Below, one piece after another: positions 8,592 through 17,861 of a DNA stretch of 64,000 nucleotides. Every line of letters begins with the position of its first letter. Positions within the stretch are counted from its first letter, which is position 1. A program made the position numbers and the translations under genes. The stretch comes from Myxococcota bacterium (lineage in GTDB: Bacteria > Myxococcota_A > UBA796): assembly GCA_029251165.1 (NCBI GenBank), contig JAQXDW010000074.1, positions 124,001-188,000 of the forward strand, read 5' to 3'. The notes beneath the pieces were generated by a model. That model was given only the letters and a program-made list of their open reading frames with translations, searched no databases and was not told the origin of the DNA.

Positions 8592-9614
8592 ATGCTCACC
8601 CCAGCTGCGCTGTTCTTCCTCTCGCTGACTGGCTGCGAGACCATCCAGGGGTTGATCGGAGGCGGGCCTGAGGAAGGCCTTTCGTCAGCCGAAACCAGCC
8701 TCAAAGCCGGTGACCTCCCTGGTGCTGCGGATGCATACTCCGCGGTGCTTATGGACCATCCTGACAACCTCGATGCGGCAATCGGTGCGGCCTACACCGC
8801 GCTCCTACAGGGCGACACCGAGGCTGCAGATGGCTACCTCGCCGCCGCTGAGCCCGACGCCGGTGAGCGTCTCAGTGAGATTAAGCTGCGTCGCGCGCTG
8901 GTCGCGCTCAAGGCTGGCGATCTGGAGAAGGTGAGTGAGCACGGCGAGGCCTCGGGGTCCCCGGAGGGATTTCTGTTCGCCGCTGAGGTGGCCCTGGCCG
9001 ACGGCGAGCGCGAAGACGCCGCTGTACTGCTCGGCAAGGTCATCGGCGGAGATGCTGGCACGGTCGCCGGCGAGTACATGGCCCTCATCAATGATCCCGA
9101 CCCCTTGGTCGCGGGCTTGTCCGAGGCGCAAGCCCTCTGGGCGCTCGGAGAGCAGAAGGTGGCGGTTCGCTCTGTCGAAGAGCTGGTCAAGGCGCTTCCA
9201 GACTCTCGGGACGATCGGGACACCTTGCTGCTGCTGTGGGCGTCACGCTCCTCCGCTCTTGGCGAGAGCGACATCGCTCGGTCTCTGCTTGACCTGGTCA
9301 TCTTCCCTCCTCAAGGACAGGCATGGCGCAAGGCTGCGACCCTGGCGATCATTTCCTGCTCTGAGGGAGACTCGGAGACCTGCCTCGATCTGTTCGACAA
9401 GCTCGACGGAAATGCACCCTCAGACGGACTCGCCGATGCGCGTGCCACTGCTGCGGTCTTGATTGCTGAGGACAATCCGGAAGTCGCGCGACAGCTCGCG
9501 GGTCGGTACACTTCGAATGCGGCGGCCCGTGCTCTCCTCGAGGCCGGTGATCGAAGCGGTGCTGCGAGCGCCGCACCGGATGGGCCGCTTCGCAGCTACC
9601 TTCAGGGAGGCTGA
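8592..9614 (+). CDS. TPR-like repeat lipoprotein
   Basis: A 340-residue envelope lipoprotein that opens the large co-oriented cluster. The N-terminus MLTPAALFFLSLTGC is a short signal with a lipobox and no basic residues. The mature part is rich in helix-turn-helix units of TPR type, for example AETSLKAGDLPGAADAYSAV and the following AAIGAAYTALLQGDTEAA. TPR lipoproteins usually hold envelope complexes together. The ATG at 8592 was chosen because everything upstream is antisense to the kinase gene. The next gene begins two bases after its stop. Confidence 0.72.
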   Translation: MLTPAALFFLSLTGCETIQGLIGGGPEEGLSSAETSLKAGDLPGAADAYSAVLMDHPDNLDAAIGAAYTALLQGDTEAADGYLAAAEPDAGERLSEIKLRRALVALKAGDLEKVSEHGEASGSPEGFLFAAEVALADGEREDAAVLLGKVIGGDAGTVAGEYMALINDPDPLVAGLSEAQALWALGEQKVAVRSVEELVKALPDSRDDRDTLLLLWASRSSALGESDIARSLLDLVIFPPQGQAWRKAATLAIISCSEGDSETCLDLFDKLDGNAPSDGLADARATAAVLIAEDNPEVARQLAGRYTSNAAARALLEAGDRSGAASAAPDGPLRSYLQGG

Positions 9615-9615
9615 T

Positions 9616-10083
9616 GTGAAGCGAACACTGATCCGAACCGCAGCGACAATGCTCTCAGGCCTGATGATGGCCGGTGTGTTCTCGTCTCCGGCTGAGGCCG
9701 GAAAGAAGGACGATGAAGGTGTTCCAGTCACCGTCAAGGTGATGGACCTGACTGGCGAAGCCGTCCCAACAGCGGTCATCCGCCACCCTGAGGAGGCAGA
9801 CCGCCACCGCGTCAACTCCATCACCGGTGAGTGGACCGCGCCCATACTTTACCTCCCCGATGGCGGAGAGCTCATCTTCACGCCAGGCATGACGATCCGG
9901 CTGGAGATCTCTGCGCCGGGGTACATGACGAAGATTATTCAGTACGACATCCGAAAGCGCCGCAACAAGATCGAGGTCTCCCTCATGGAGTTCTCGATGG
10001 ACGACGACAACATCGAGGTTCCCGTGATCCAGTTCGATCGCGATCAGCTTCGAGATGTCGGCGGCACCGGTCCCGCGAACTGA
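9616..10083 (+). CDS. Exported protein with carboxypeptidase-regulatory-like fold
   Basis: A 155-residue secreted protein. It has a conventional Sec signal with basic n-region (MKRTLIRTAATMLSGLMMAG) and cleavage near PAEAG. The mature part has the VPVTVKVMDLTGEAVPTAVI and LRLEISAPGYMTK-like pattern of carboxypeptidase regulatory/transthyretin-type beta sandwiches, which are common in surface proteins. The GTG at 9616 follows AGGGAGG by five bases and almost touches the preceding stop, so the two genes are coupled. The role within the cluster is unknown. Confidence 0.65.
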   Translation: MKRTLIRTAATMLSGLMMAGVFSSPAEAGKKDDEGVPVTVKVMDLTGEAVPTAVIRHPEEADRHRVNSITGEWTAPILYLPDGGELIFTPGMTIRLEISAPGYMTKIIQYDIRKRRNKIEVSLMEFSMDDDNIEVPVIQFDRDQLRDVGGTGPAN

Positions 10084-10102
10084 GGTTGAGAGGACTACGC
10101 AG

Positions 10103-11446
10103 ATGCCCCTGAAGACGCGCCGCCCGTTCCTCCCGCTGGGACTGACCCTGGGAATGCTCTGTGCCACTGGTGTGGCGCTCGCCATTCCGTGGTCGGACTT
10201 CGACGATGCCTTTGACCCGCTGCCCTGCCCCGACGGATGGGCTGGTTGTGTGATCGATGGTGACGCCATCAATCCAGGCATGGTCGAGGATGCTGCAGGT
10301 CGTCCGCATCCCTCCAACATGCGGGTCGGCTTCTTTGATCTCAAGCCGCTGCCGAGCCTCAGTCCGTTCGTGGGACTCAGTGTCTATACGGGACCGATGG
10401 AGGCTTTCGTTGCGGATACTGGCGAACCAACACCGGTAGACGTACCAGCGCCGGTAGAGTCGCCAGCACCGGTCAAGGCAGACCCGCTGGACAGTCGGCC
10501 GGTAGTGCCAGTCGCGCAGAACACCCCCGGTCGGACAGCCCCCGATCGGACAGCATTCGATCGGACAGCCCCCGATCGGACAGCCCCTGATCGGACAGCA
10601 TCTGATTCATCGAGTACTGGGCGCATCTCTCCTGGTCGGGGCCTCCCCGAGCGGCCCGTCATCCCCCCCACAGAGGCGCGGCCGACGGAGGTCCAGCCGA
10701 CCAGCATCCGTCCGGAGCCGGTAGTGGTGACTCCAGAGCCGGTGGTTGAGCCGGTGGTGGTGACTCCAGAGCCCGTGGTTGAGCCAACCAGGAGTGAGCC
10801 TGTCGCTGTGGCTGCCGACTCGGTCCCGGCACCGTCGCGTCCAGCCGTTGCAGACAACGACTGCGACAACCTCGTCTCGCTCGAGGCCCCTGCGATGATG
10901 GGCAATCTCGGAGTCGGCCGACGCAAGTGCTTGGAGTCACAGCTCTCGGGAAGCAGCCAGACCTCCAAGAACAAGATCAGCCGGGTGCTGATCTCGGATG
11001 CAGAGGCTCGCGGTGACCGGTCGGACTGGGAGCGCTTGATGAAGCGCCACCTCGAAGACATCGATCGCTCAGATCCGAACCTCTGCTTTACCTACGCCAT
11101 TCATCTCTCTCGCGGTGGTGTCGGTCGCTCCCATGGTGTCATTCGCTGGGCGGACTACGCCCTCGAGAACAAGCAGCAGTGGTCTGGAACGACCTACAAG
11201 AAGAACGTCTACGCGCTCTACAAGCTGCGGGCCCGTGCCGCGAACAAGCTCTGGCAGTCAGCCGAGGCAAAGTATGTCGAGGATCGCTCCGACAGCAACG
11301 AGATCGCAGCCAAGAAGTATCGTGACATGACCAAGAATTACGGACGGGAGTGGCTGGACTACGCTCGTGCCAGCACCCAGTCAACCAAGAGCCCGCTGAG
11401 CCTGTGTGTCTCCGCTGCGGGGAGCACCTCGTTCTGCGAGGGATGA
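10103..11446 (+). CDS. Exported proline-rich repeat protein, unknown function
   Basis: A 447-residue protein with N-terminal signal MPLKTRRPFLPLGLTLGMLC. A low-complexity middle carries five tandem RTAPD-type pentapeptides and two 11-residue PVVVTPEPVVE units, ending in a Cys-containing helical C-terminal domain (from about residue 255). The repeats look like an extended periplasm-spanning linker, as in TonB-like proteins, but no TonB C-terminal motif is visible. Four cysteines in the C-terminal region may pair. It sits 19 bases after the preceding gene in the same cluster. I do not recognise the C-terminal domain. Confidence 0.65.
   Translation: MPLKTRRPFLPLGLTLGMLCATGVALAIPWSDFDDAFDPLPCPDGWAGCVIDGDAINPGMVEDAAGRPHPSNMRVGFFDLKPLPSLSPFVGLSVYTGPMEAFVADTGEPTPVDVPAPVESPAPVKADPLDSRPVVPVAQNTPGRTAPDRTAFDRTAPDRTAPDRTASDSSSTGRISPGRGLPERPVIPPTEARPTEVQPTSIRPEPVVVTPEPVVEPVVVTPEPVVEPTRSEPVAVAADSVPAPSRPAVADNDCDNLVSLEAPAMMGNLGVGRRKCLESQLSGSSQTSKNKISRVLISDAEARGDRSDWERLMKRHLEDIDRSDPNLCFTYAIHLSRGGVGRSHGVIRWADYALENKQQWSGTTYKKNVYALYKLRARAANKLWQSAEAKYVEDRSDSNEIAAKKYRDMTKNYGREWLDYARASTQSTKSPLSLCVSAAGSTSFCEG
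10532..10606 (+). repeat. 15-bp tandem repeat, five units (RTAPD-type)
   Basis: Five in-frame units close to cggacagcccccgat encode RTAPD, RTAFD, RTAPD, RTAPD and RTASD. The unit is a multiple of three, so copy-number change would alter linker length without breaking the frame. Confidence 0.85.
10718..10783 (+). repeat. 33-bp tandem repeat, two units (PVVVTPEPVVE)
   Basis: Two adjacent near-identical 33-base units encode PVVVTPEPVVE twice inside the proline-rich linker of the same exported protein. They differ at a few third-position bases. Confidence 0.8.
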
Positions 11447-11456
11447 GCGTAGCCGC

Positions 11457-12818
11457 ATGATTCACGTCATTGCCATGGCCAGCCTCCTCGCGGGCTGCAC
11501 TGGAGACGCCTCCTCACCCTCGGGGTCCACCGGTGGAGAGAGGGCGGCCTCGTTTGAGGCGTCGATGCTGGAGAAGACCTGGCAGCATCGCATGGTCGAC
11601 CCCGCGCTGCGTACGCGCTTCGAGTCCGATCCTGGCTGGGGCGCCACCTTTCAGCGAGACTACGGCAAGGCGCTCTCCTCGTTTGGCGACGACGCTGGCA
11701 AGGCACGGATGCATGCGGAGTACGCTGCCCTGTACCGCCAGGCACTCCTGATGTACGCCCACGCCACCCACCACGTCTACGGCGAGACCCGAGAGCCCAC
11801 CGATCCGGTCGCTGCGGACTATCTCCTGGGTGTCTCACGATGGGTTCGTGGCGATGTCGGCGCCGCCGATGCGCTGGGTGTGCTGCCGGAGTCTATGGAT
11901 GCCGACATTGCTGCGCGCGCGGCGGCATGGGCCTCGGTCACGACATGGCCGCCGGAGCTGTCAGGGGCGACCTTCCCTGATGCCCCCCCTGAGGTTCTGC
12001 CCGGGAGCAACCCCGGCCTCGACAGCCTGCCGCACTACGCGCTCTCTGAGCAGTCCGAGCAGGCCCTCACCATCGACACCGCTGATCCCACGGCGCTCCT
12101 GCTCCTCGCCCGCTGGCATGAGCAGGCCGCAGCGCAGCTTGCAGGGGAGGGGGGCGAGGCGCTGATCTCCCAGTTCCTCTCCGCCCACCGCCTTCCGGTC
12201 GAGCCGGCGCCCTCTGCTGAGCTGCTTCCGCTCGACGACTCCTGGCTGTTCGCCAGCACGGCCCTGACTGCTGCCGAGGATGCTGCGTTCCTCTCCGACG
12301 CCAGCGTGCGCGGGCTCGCGGCGGTCGAGCAGTGGAAGGACGACAGTCCGCTCGCCGCGGCGCTGGTTCCTGCCATCGTCGATGGAGCCCTCATGCCCGA
12401 CCTCGTGCTCGATCAGGGCGCAGCGCTCCGCACGGAGCTGCTGCAGAGCATGGAGGCCAAGAGCGGGTCGGCCGAAGACTTCCAGGCCACCTTCTCCTGG
12501 ATGGCCCGCATCGCGGTCTTTCGGGCCGGTGTGGTGGTCGCCGATGCCAATGATCAGTATCGAGACGCTGGAATTCTTCGCATCAATGCTCTGGAGCAGA
12601 TGGACGCCATGAAGGCCTCTCTCTCCCTCGCGAAGGATCCTGTCTTCGCCCTCTCAGTGGCTGCCTGGGACGCAGGTAACCGCAACCCTGTCCGTGCCCA
12701 GCAGATCGTTCATGAGCTGCTGGGTCGCTTTCCGACTCTCACCGCCGCGCGCTACCCGCTGGATGCCCTCAACATTCGAGCATCCCGGAACGCCGGCCCA
12801 TCTCTCATCGCAAACTGA
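11457..12818 (+). CDS. Large predicted lipoprotein, unknown function
   Basis: A 453-residue protein. The ATG at 11457 gives MIHVIAMASLLAGC, a short signal with a lipobox and no Lys or Arg. The mature protein is Ala-rich and helical and resembles repeat or solenoid proteins without a clear TPR consensus. It lies between the proline-rich protein and the peptide-binding protein, and nine bases separate its stop from the binding-protein start. I recognise no family. The position suggests an envelope accessory of the importer; that is inference only. Confidence 0.65.
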   Translation: MIHVIAMASLLAGCTGDASSPSGSTGGERAASFEASMLEKTWQHRMVDPALRTRFESDPGWGATFQRDYGKALSSFGDDAGKARMHAEYAALYRQALLMYAHATHHVYGETREPTDPVAADYLLGVSRWVRGDVGAADALGVLPESMDADIAARAAAWASVTTWPPELSGATFPDAPPEVLPGSNPGLDSLPHYALSEQSEQALTIDTADPTALLLLARWHEQAAAQLAGEGGEALISQFLSAHRLPVEPAPSAELLPLDDSWLFASTALTAAEDAAFLSDASVRGLAAVEQWKDDSPLAAALVPAIVDGALMPDLVLDQGAALRTELLQSMEAKSGSAEDFQATFSWMARIAVFRAGVVVADANDQYRDAGILRINALEQMDAMKASLSLAKDPVFALSVAAWDAGNRNPVRAQQIVHELLGRFPTLTAARYPLDALNIRASRNAGPSLIAN

Positions 12819-12827
12819 GGAGCTATC

Positions 12828-14396
12828 ATGGCGTTGAAGCATGCACTCGCCGCTGCCTTTGCAACCGGGCTTGCGTCGATGGCGATCGCTGCCAGGCTCG
12901 AGTACTTCGAGGAGAGCCTGCCCACGTCGCTCAATCCCCTCTACGCCAGCTCGATGGTTGACTATCGAGCCCAGGAACTCGTCTTTGATCGGCTCTGGTA
13001 CCACGATCCGATCACGAACAACCTGGAGAGTCGTCTGGTCGAGCGCTGGGAGGTCGCTGAGGGTGGCAAGGCTGTCAAGCTGACACTCATGTCTGGTCTG
13101 AAGTGGCACAACGGAAAGAACGTCACCTCCAAGGACGTCTGCTTCACCGTCAATGCCATGCTCAACCGCTCGACCCCGAGTCCCATCGCGGAGGCCTATC
13201 GTCAGGTGCTCGCAGGCTGCGACACCCAAGGCAACCAGACCGCGCTGATTCGATTCACGCGGGTCTACCACAACCCGCGCGAGCGGCTCGGCTTTGCGAT
13301 CTTGCCGGAGTCCGCCTTCAAGTCCACTGCGATCTCGCCGGATCTGGAGTTCTCTGCGCGTCCCATCGGCTCTGGTCCGTACAACGGCAACAAGGGGCGC
13401 CGCGGCGTCAGCTTTGATGCCTTCGCCAACACCCACCACAGTCCTCAGATTGCGCAGATGCAGCTGACCGAGGGCGGGGATCCGGCGGTCCAGGTCAAGT
13501 CCTTGATCAACAACTCTGTGCAGGGAATCGTCGCAGTCCCGCCGCCTCATCGCCCGGAGCTCTCCGGCAAGGATGAGGTCGCGATGAAGTCCTACGATCT
13601 GCGCTCGTGGTGGTACATCGCGGTCAATTCGAACAAGTCCGCGCTGTCTGACAAGCGGGTCCGTCAGGCGCTCAACCTCTTGCTCGATCGCACTGAGCTG
13701 CGGCAGTACTCCATCGGCGTTGCGCCCGGCGAGGAGAACACTCCCTGTGAGTTCATCTCTGGTCCGTTCGTTCAGTCCAGTCCGTACTACAACCGCACGG
13801 TCTCTACGGTGGAGCGATCGGACAGGGCCAAGGCGGAGGAGCTGCTCCAGGCAGCAGGTCTGACCAAGACCGGTGGAAACTGGCACCACAACAACAACAA
13901 GATCACGCTGCGCATCGGCATGCACTCCCCCCTGGACAACGAGGCTCCGGACCTCCTCGACCAGATCAGCAACCAGCTCGGTGCCGCTGGCTTTGACCGG
14001 CAGGTCTTCAAGATCTCGGCCGACAACTGGACCCGAAACGTCATCACCGGCCAGTCACAGGAGTACGATCTCCTCATCGGTAAGTGGTCGTTTGGCCTCG
14101 TTGAGGACGTCAACGACCTGTTCCACTCACGGCGCGGCACTGAGGGCAAGAAGAACATCTTCAACTACGCCAACACCGAGGTCGATGCCATCCTCGGTGA
14201 GTACGATGCCGCTCGGACCGACACCGCGGCCAAGGACGCCTACCACAAGCTCCACGAGACGCTCGCCGATGAGCTGCCCTACCTCTTCCTCTGGAAGCTG
14301 GACACCAAGTCTGCATGGCGGACAGAGGTGCGCGGCAACATCATCTCTCCCTACTACTACTTCACGGAAATCGATTCCTGGAAGTACAGCCAGTAA
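12828..14396 (+). CDS. Peptide ABC transporter substrate-binding protein (SBP family 5)
   Basis: A 522-residue periplasmic binding protein of the DppA/OppA type. An N-terminal signal MALKHALAAAFATGLASM is followed by the family features LPTSLNPLYASSM, VKLTLMSGLKWHNGKNVT and a hinge region (IGSGPY). It has SDKRVRQALNLLLDRTEL and a C-terminal ADELPYLFLWKLD. It should capture oligopeptides or related solutes and deliver them to the two permeases downstream. Length is typical. No lipobox is seen. It is the first of five genes in the classic A-B-C-D-F order. Confidence 0.88.
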   Translation: MALKHALAAAFATGLASMAIAARLEYFEESLPTSLNPLYASSMVDYRAQELVFDRLWYHDPITNNLESRLVERWEVAEGGKAVKLTLMSGLKWHNGKNVTSKDVCFTVNAMLNRSTPSPIAEAYRQVLAGCDTQGNQTALIRFTRVYHNPRERLGFAILPESAFKSTAISPDLEFSARPIGSGPYNGNKGRRGVSFDAFANTHHSPQIAQMQLTEGGDPAVQVKSLINNSVQGIVAVPPPHRPELSGKDEVAMKSYDLRSWWYIAVNSNKSALSDKRVRQALNLLLDRTELRQYSIGVAPGEENTPCEFISGPFVQSSPYYNRTVSTVERSDRAKAEELLQAAGLTKTGGNWHHNNNKITLRIGMHSPLDNEAPDLLDQISNQLGAAGFDRQVFKISADNWTRNVITGQSQEYDLLIGKWSFGLVEDVNDLFHSRRGTEGKKNIFNYANTEVDAILGEYDAARTDTAAKDAYHKLHETLADELPYLFLWKLDTKSAWRTEVRGNIISPYYYFTEIDSWKYSQ

Positions 14397-14429
14397 GTTT
14401 ATTTTTGGCGTCTTTCTGAGGAGCCTTTG

Positions 14430-15359
14430 TTGAAGAGATGGTGGCTGAGACCGGCTGTGCGGGTCGCTGCAGCGATGCTGCTGCCCCTGCTGGTGCCTGC
14501 CCTGATCACTGTGATGATCTGGGCGCTGCCCGGTGATCCTGCGAGCATCATCTGCCCGCGAGAGCTGTGTGGAGACTCCACCGACGTGCTTGCCGCGAAG
14601 TGGAATCTCGACGGAAGCGCATGGAATTTCTTCTCTGCCTGGCTCTCGGCAGCCGTCCAGGGTGACTTCGGCAATTCTTGGCGCTTTCAGCAAGGGGTCC
14701 CGGTCATCGAGCTGCTCTCCGATGCCATCCCCAACACCCTCATCCTCATCAGCCTTGCCCTGATCCCGGTCTCTCTCGGGGTCATCTCCGCAGCGGGCAA
14801 CCTCATCCCGGCGAAGCTCGATCCGGTGCTCTACCTCATCGGGCTGGTTCCCGCGGTGGTGCTTGCGCTGCTCGCGGCTGCCGTGGTCGAGCTGACGGTC
14901 CAGGCTGGATCGTTCTCTGACACTGCCCGGCTGGCCCGCTTGCTGGCTGGCGCAGCCGTGCTCGGCCTCGCAGACGGTGTCTTCTCGGGTGCCGTGACCG
15001 GCACCCGCAGCCTGTTCACGCGTGAGAACCAGCAGCGCTACGTCGGGGTCTCGATTCTCCGTGGCGAGACCGCCCTCTCAAACACCCTGCCCAACGTCGC
15101 CCCGGCGCTGGCCGGACAGCTCCGTGCACGAACCCTCAGCCTGCTCTCTGGTGCTGTGGTGGTCGAGAGCGTCACGCGAATCGACGGGCTGGGCGATCTG
15201 ATGTGGGGAGGCACGCTGCAGCAGGACTTCGGTGTCGTGCTGGCCTGCGCCACCTGCTTCGCGCTCCTCTCAGCGCTCCTGCTCCTGCTCCAGGCGCTCG
15301 TCGAGGTCTTCGTTGCCATCCACATCCGGCGGGCTCCCGTCGTCAAGGCGACGGCATGA
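14430..15359 (+). CDS. Peptide ABC transporter permease (DppB-like)
   Basis: An inner-membrane permease of 309 residues. An N-terminal helix is followed by the LPGDPASIICPRELCGD loop typical of DppB/OppB, several hydrophobic segments, and a degenerate EAA-type cytoplasmic loop (RGETALSNTLPNVAPALAGQ) that contacts the ATPases. GAGGAG at 14418-14423 lies six bases from the TTG at 14430, which is preferred to the TTG at 14427. It works with the partner permease that starts inside its stop codon (ATGA). Confidence 0.82.
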   Translation: MKRWWLRPAVRVAAAMLLPLLVPALITVMIWALPGDPASIICPRELCGDSTDVLAAKWNLDGSAWNFFSAWLSAAVQGDFGNSWRFQQGVPVIELLSDAIPNTLILISLALIPVSLGVISAAGNLIPAKLDPVLYLIGLVPAVVLALLAAAVVELTVQAGSFSDTARLARLLAGAAVLGLADGVFSGAVTGTRSLFTRENQQRYVGVSILRGETALSNTLPNVAPALAGQLRARTLSLLSGAVVVESVTRIDGLGDLMWGGTLQQDFGVVLACATCFALLSALLLLLQALVEVFVAIHIRRAPVVKATA

Positions 15360-16177
15360 GCGATCGGATCGTCACTGGTGCCTTCGCGGGGCTCATCTTT
15401 GCAGCCCTGGTGCTCGCAGCGCTCAGCGCGCCAGAGCACTTCTCTGCCATCAACCCCGAGCTCGCCTATGCTCCGCCGGCCGAGCTCCTTCCGTTTGGTG
15501 CAGACAACCGAGGTCGCCCGCTGCTCGACTACGCCACACAAGGTGCTCAGGTTGTCGCAGTCCCGGCCGCTGCTGCGGGCCTGCTGGTCTTTGGGTTCGG
15601 CGTGGTCGGAGGGCTGCTGCGGTGTGCAGGCTTAGCCCGCATCGACTCCTGGATTCAGGCGACGGGAGAGATCCTGGGCTCCCTCCCTCGCATGGTGGTC
15701 ATCCTCGTGGTTGCGCTGGTGATTCCGATCGATGCACGCGGCCTGATGCCGCTGGCGCTGGTCTGGGCGCTGCTGAGCGCGCCCGGCGCGATGGATGAGG
15801 CCGCTGCCGTCGCAGAGAGGCTCGGCGGCGCCCGGTTTGTCGAGGCCCTCCGTGCGCATGGCTACTCTGCATTTCGCATCTACCTCTTCCACATCGTCGC
15901 CCTCAACCTCCGCCCGGTGGTCGTCCGCCAGGCTGTCGAGACGATGATGCAGGTGGTCTTCCTGGAGATCGCGCTCTCCTACCTCGCGCTCGCCCAGGAT
16001 CAGCCTTCCTTTACCCATGCAGACAGCCTGCACTCCTGGGCTGACCTTCTCAACATGGGCTACCCCTCCCTCATTCTCGACATTCCCACCCTCCACGCCC
16101 TCCTCCTCGGTCTGGCGCTGGTCGGCCTGGTCGCGGTGATGACCCTCTCGATCAGCCGTGCTGCGAGGGCAAGATGA
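15356..16177 (+). CDS. Peptide ABC transporter permease (DppC-like)
   Basis: A 273-residue inner-membrane permease. The EAA loop is clearer than in the partner: VEALRAHGYSAFRIYLFHIV. About five or six hydrophobic segments are visible. The ATG overlaps the preceding stop as ATGA. The frame is open further upstream, but those residues are antisense or out-of-frame to the DppB-like gene. With the preceding gene it should form the heterodimeric channel. Confidence 0.82.
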   Translation: MSDRIVTGAFAGLIFAALVLAALSAPEHFSAINPELAYAPPAELLPFGADNRGRPLLDYATQGAQVVAVPAAAAGLLVFGFGVVGGLLRCAGLARIDSWIQATGEILGSLPRMVVILVVALVIPIDARGLMPLALVWALLSAPGAMDEAAAVAERLGGARFVEALRAHGYSAFRIYLFHIVALNLRPVVVRQAVETMMQVVFLEIALSYLALAQDQPSFTHADSLHSWADLLNMGYPSLILDIPTLHALLLGLALVGLVAVMTLSISRAARAR

Positions 16178-16911
16178 GCACTCCCCTTGTCGAGCTGCGT
16201 GACCTCGCCGTTGCCGCCCCAGATCGCATGCTGGTCGATGGAATCGATGTCGATGTCTTGCCGGGTCGGGTCACCGCGTTGGTCGGCCAGTCGGGCTCTG
16301 GAAAGTCTCTGACCGCGCGATCGATCATGTGTGTGCTCGATGTCGATCCTGGGCTCCAGCGTGGGGTGCTGCGATACCCTGCGCTGGATCTGAAGACAGA
16401 CTGGTTTGAGGGCGTCTGTGGTGGCGGCATGCGGGCACAGCGGGCCCTGCTGAAGCGCTCTCGACTCCTTCGCGGGGCCTACTTTACCTACTCTCCGCAG
16501 TCCGCCAGCTCTGCGCTGAACCCGGGGCGGACGATCGGGCGTCAGCTCCAGCTGGCCATCGGGCGTCGGGAGCAGGCCCCTGATAATCTCAGCGCCGAGA
16601 TCCGCAGCGTCCTCTCCAGCGTTGGACTCGGCCCTGCGGCTGCCGGCGCGGTTCCGGCGGAGCTGTCAGGTGGAATGTGCCAGCGTGCGGCCCTCGCCGT
16701 CGCCATCGCGCCGCGTCCTCGCCTGGTCATTGCTGACGAGCCAGAGACTGGCCTCGACCCGGTCCTCCGCCGGGCCGTCATCGAGCTGATGGTCTCGGTC
16801 TGCAAAGACTACGGCGCCGGTCTGCTCTTGATCAGCCACCACGAGTCCACTGTGCGTCGGATCGCCGATGATGTGGTCCGGCTTCCCCCTCCGACCGGGA
16901 TCAGCCCATGA
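16174..16911 (+). CDS. Peptide ABC transporter ATPase (DppD-like)
   Basis: A 245-residue ATPase. Walker A is GQSGSGKS, the Q-loop region is TYSPQSASSALNP, the signature is LSGGMCQRAALAVAIA, Walker B is RLVIADEPETGLDP, and the switch His is in LLISHHES. It is shorter than typical DppD and lacks the C-terminal oligopeptide/dipeptide extension, which its partner has. It overlaps both neighbours by ATGA. It powers the importer together with the next ATPase. Confidence 0.9.
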   Translation: MSTPLVELRDLAVAAPDRMLVDGIDVDVLPGRVTALVGQSGSGKSLTARSIMCVLDVDPGLQRGVLRYPALDLKTDWFEGVCGGGMRAQRALLKRSRLLRGAYFTYSPQSASSALNPGRTIGRQLQLAIGRREQAPDNLSAEIRSVLSSVGLGPAAAGAVPAELSGGMCQRAALAVAIAPRPRLVIADEPETGLDPVLRRAVIELMVSVCKDYGAGLLLISHHESTVRRIADDVVRLPPPTGISP

Positions 16912-17861
16912 GCCGGCCCATCGTCGAGGTGCGCGGGCTGGTGAAGACCTTCACCCAGTCTGGTCCGTGGCCGTGGAGCCCGCAGCGCCACATTCCTGCC
17001 GTGCAGGGGGTTGACTTCACCGTTGCTCCTGGCGAGGTCGTTGCCCTCGTCGGGCAGTCCGGCTCCGGCAAGACCACGGTCTCTCGCATCGTCCTTGGCC
17101 TTGAGGAGCCCTCCGCTGGAGAGGTCTGGTTGGCGGGGGAGCGCTGGGATGGCCTGAGCGAGCGGGTGAGGCGAGAGAAGCGCCTCCGCTACCAGTACAT
17201 TCCCCAGGACGCCATGGGGGCACTCGATCCGCAGCAGACCGCCCTTGAGCATGTCTCAGAGACCCTGCGGGTGCTCCGGGGACTGACCCGCGCCGAAGCG
17301 GGCGAGAAGGGACTCGACATGCTCGCGAAGCTTGGGCTTGCTGCACGCCGGGATGCCTTGCCCCGCGAGATGTCTGGCGGGGAGCAGCGACGGGTGACCC
17401 TCGCCCGAGTGCTCGCGCTGGAGCCGCAGCTGATCGTCGCCGACGAGCCCACCTCAGGGCTCGATCCTGAGCGTCGTGAGAGCGTGCTTGAGGCCCTCAT
17501 CGGCAACCTCCCCGAGGGCTCTGCCTGCATCTTGGTCACGCACGACATGACCGAGGCGCGCGGCTGGTGTGATCGTGTGCTCGCGATGCTCGCGGGGCGG
17601 GTCATTGAGGAAATCAACCTCAAAGAGGCAGAGCCGGTTCACCCCTATGCCCGCGTGCTGTTCGACCCCTGGTCCGGCACACTTCCGACTCAGCCCCTTG
17701 CACTGACCGGTTGCCCCTTTCGGCCAGACTGTCCACGTGCTGTCGGGGCAAACCAGGCGCGCTGTGAAGGCGAAATACCCACGCTTTCCACGTTGGGAGT
17801 TCCCGAACATCGGGTTGCCTGTCATGATCTGATTGTGAATCCTGTCCTGGAGCTCCCATGA
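16908..17861 (+). CDS. Peptide ABC transporter ATPase (DppF-like)
   Basis: A 317-residue ATPase. Walker A is GQSGSGKTT, the Q-loop YIPQDAMGALDPQQ, the signature MSGGEQRRVTLARVLAL, Walker B LIVADEPTSGLDP, and the switch is VTHDMTEA. The C-terminus carries the oligopeptide-transporter extension with spaced cysteines (CPFRPDCPRA ... RC ... ACHD), which in related transporters can bind an Fe-S cluster. Starts and stops overlap the neighbours by four bases. Confidence 0.9.
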   Translation: MSRPIVEVRGLVKTFTQSGPWPWSPQRHIPAVQGVDFTVAPGEVVALVGQSGSGKTTVSRIVLGLEEPSAGEVWLAGERWDGLSERVRREKRLRYQYIPQDAMGALDPQQTALEHVSETLRVLRGLTRAEAGEKGLDMLAKLGLAARRDALPREMSGGEQRRVTLARVLALEPQLIVADEPTSGLDPERRESVLEALIGNLPEGSACILVTHDMTEARGWCDRVLAMLAGRVIEEINLKEAEPVHPYARVLFDPWSGTLPTQPLALTGCPFRPDCPRAVGANQARCEGEIPTLSTLGVPEHRVACHDLIVNPVLELP

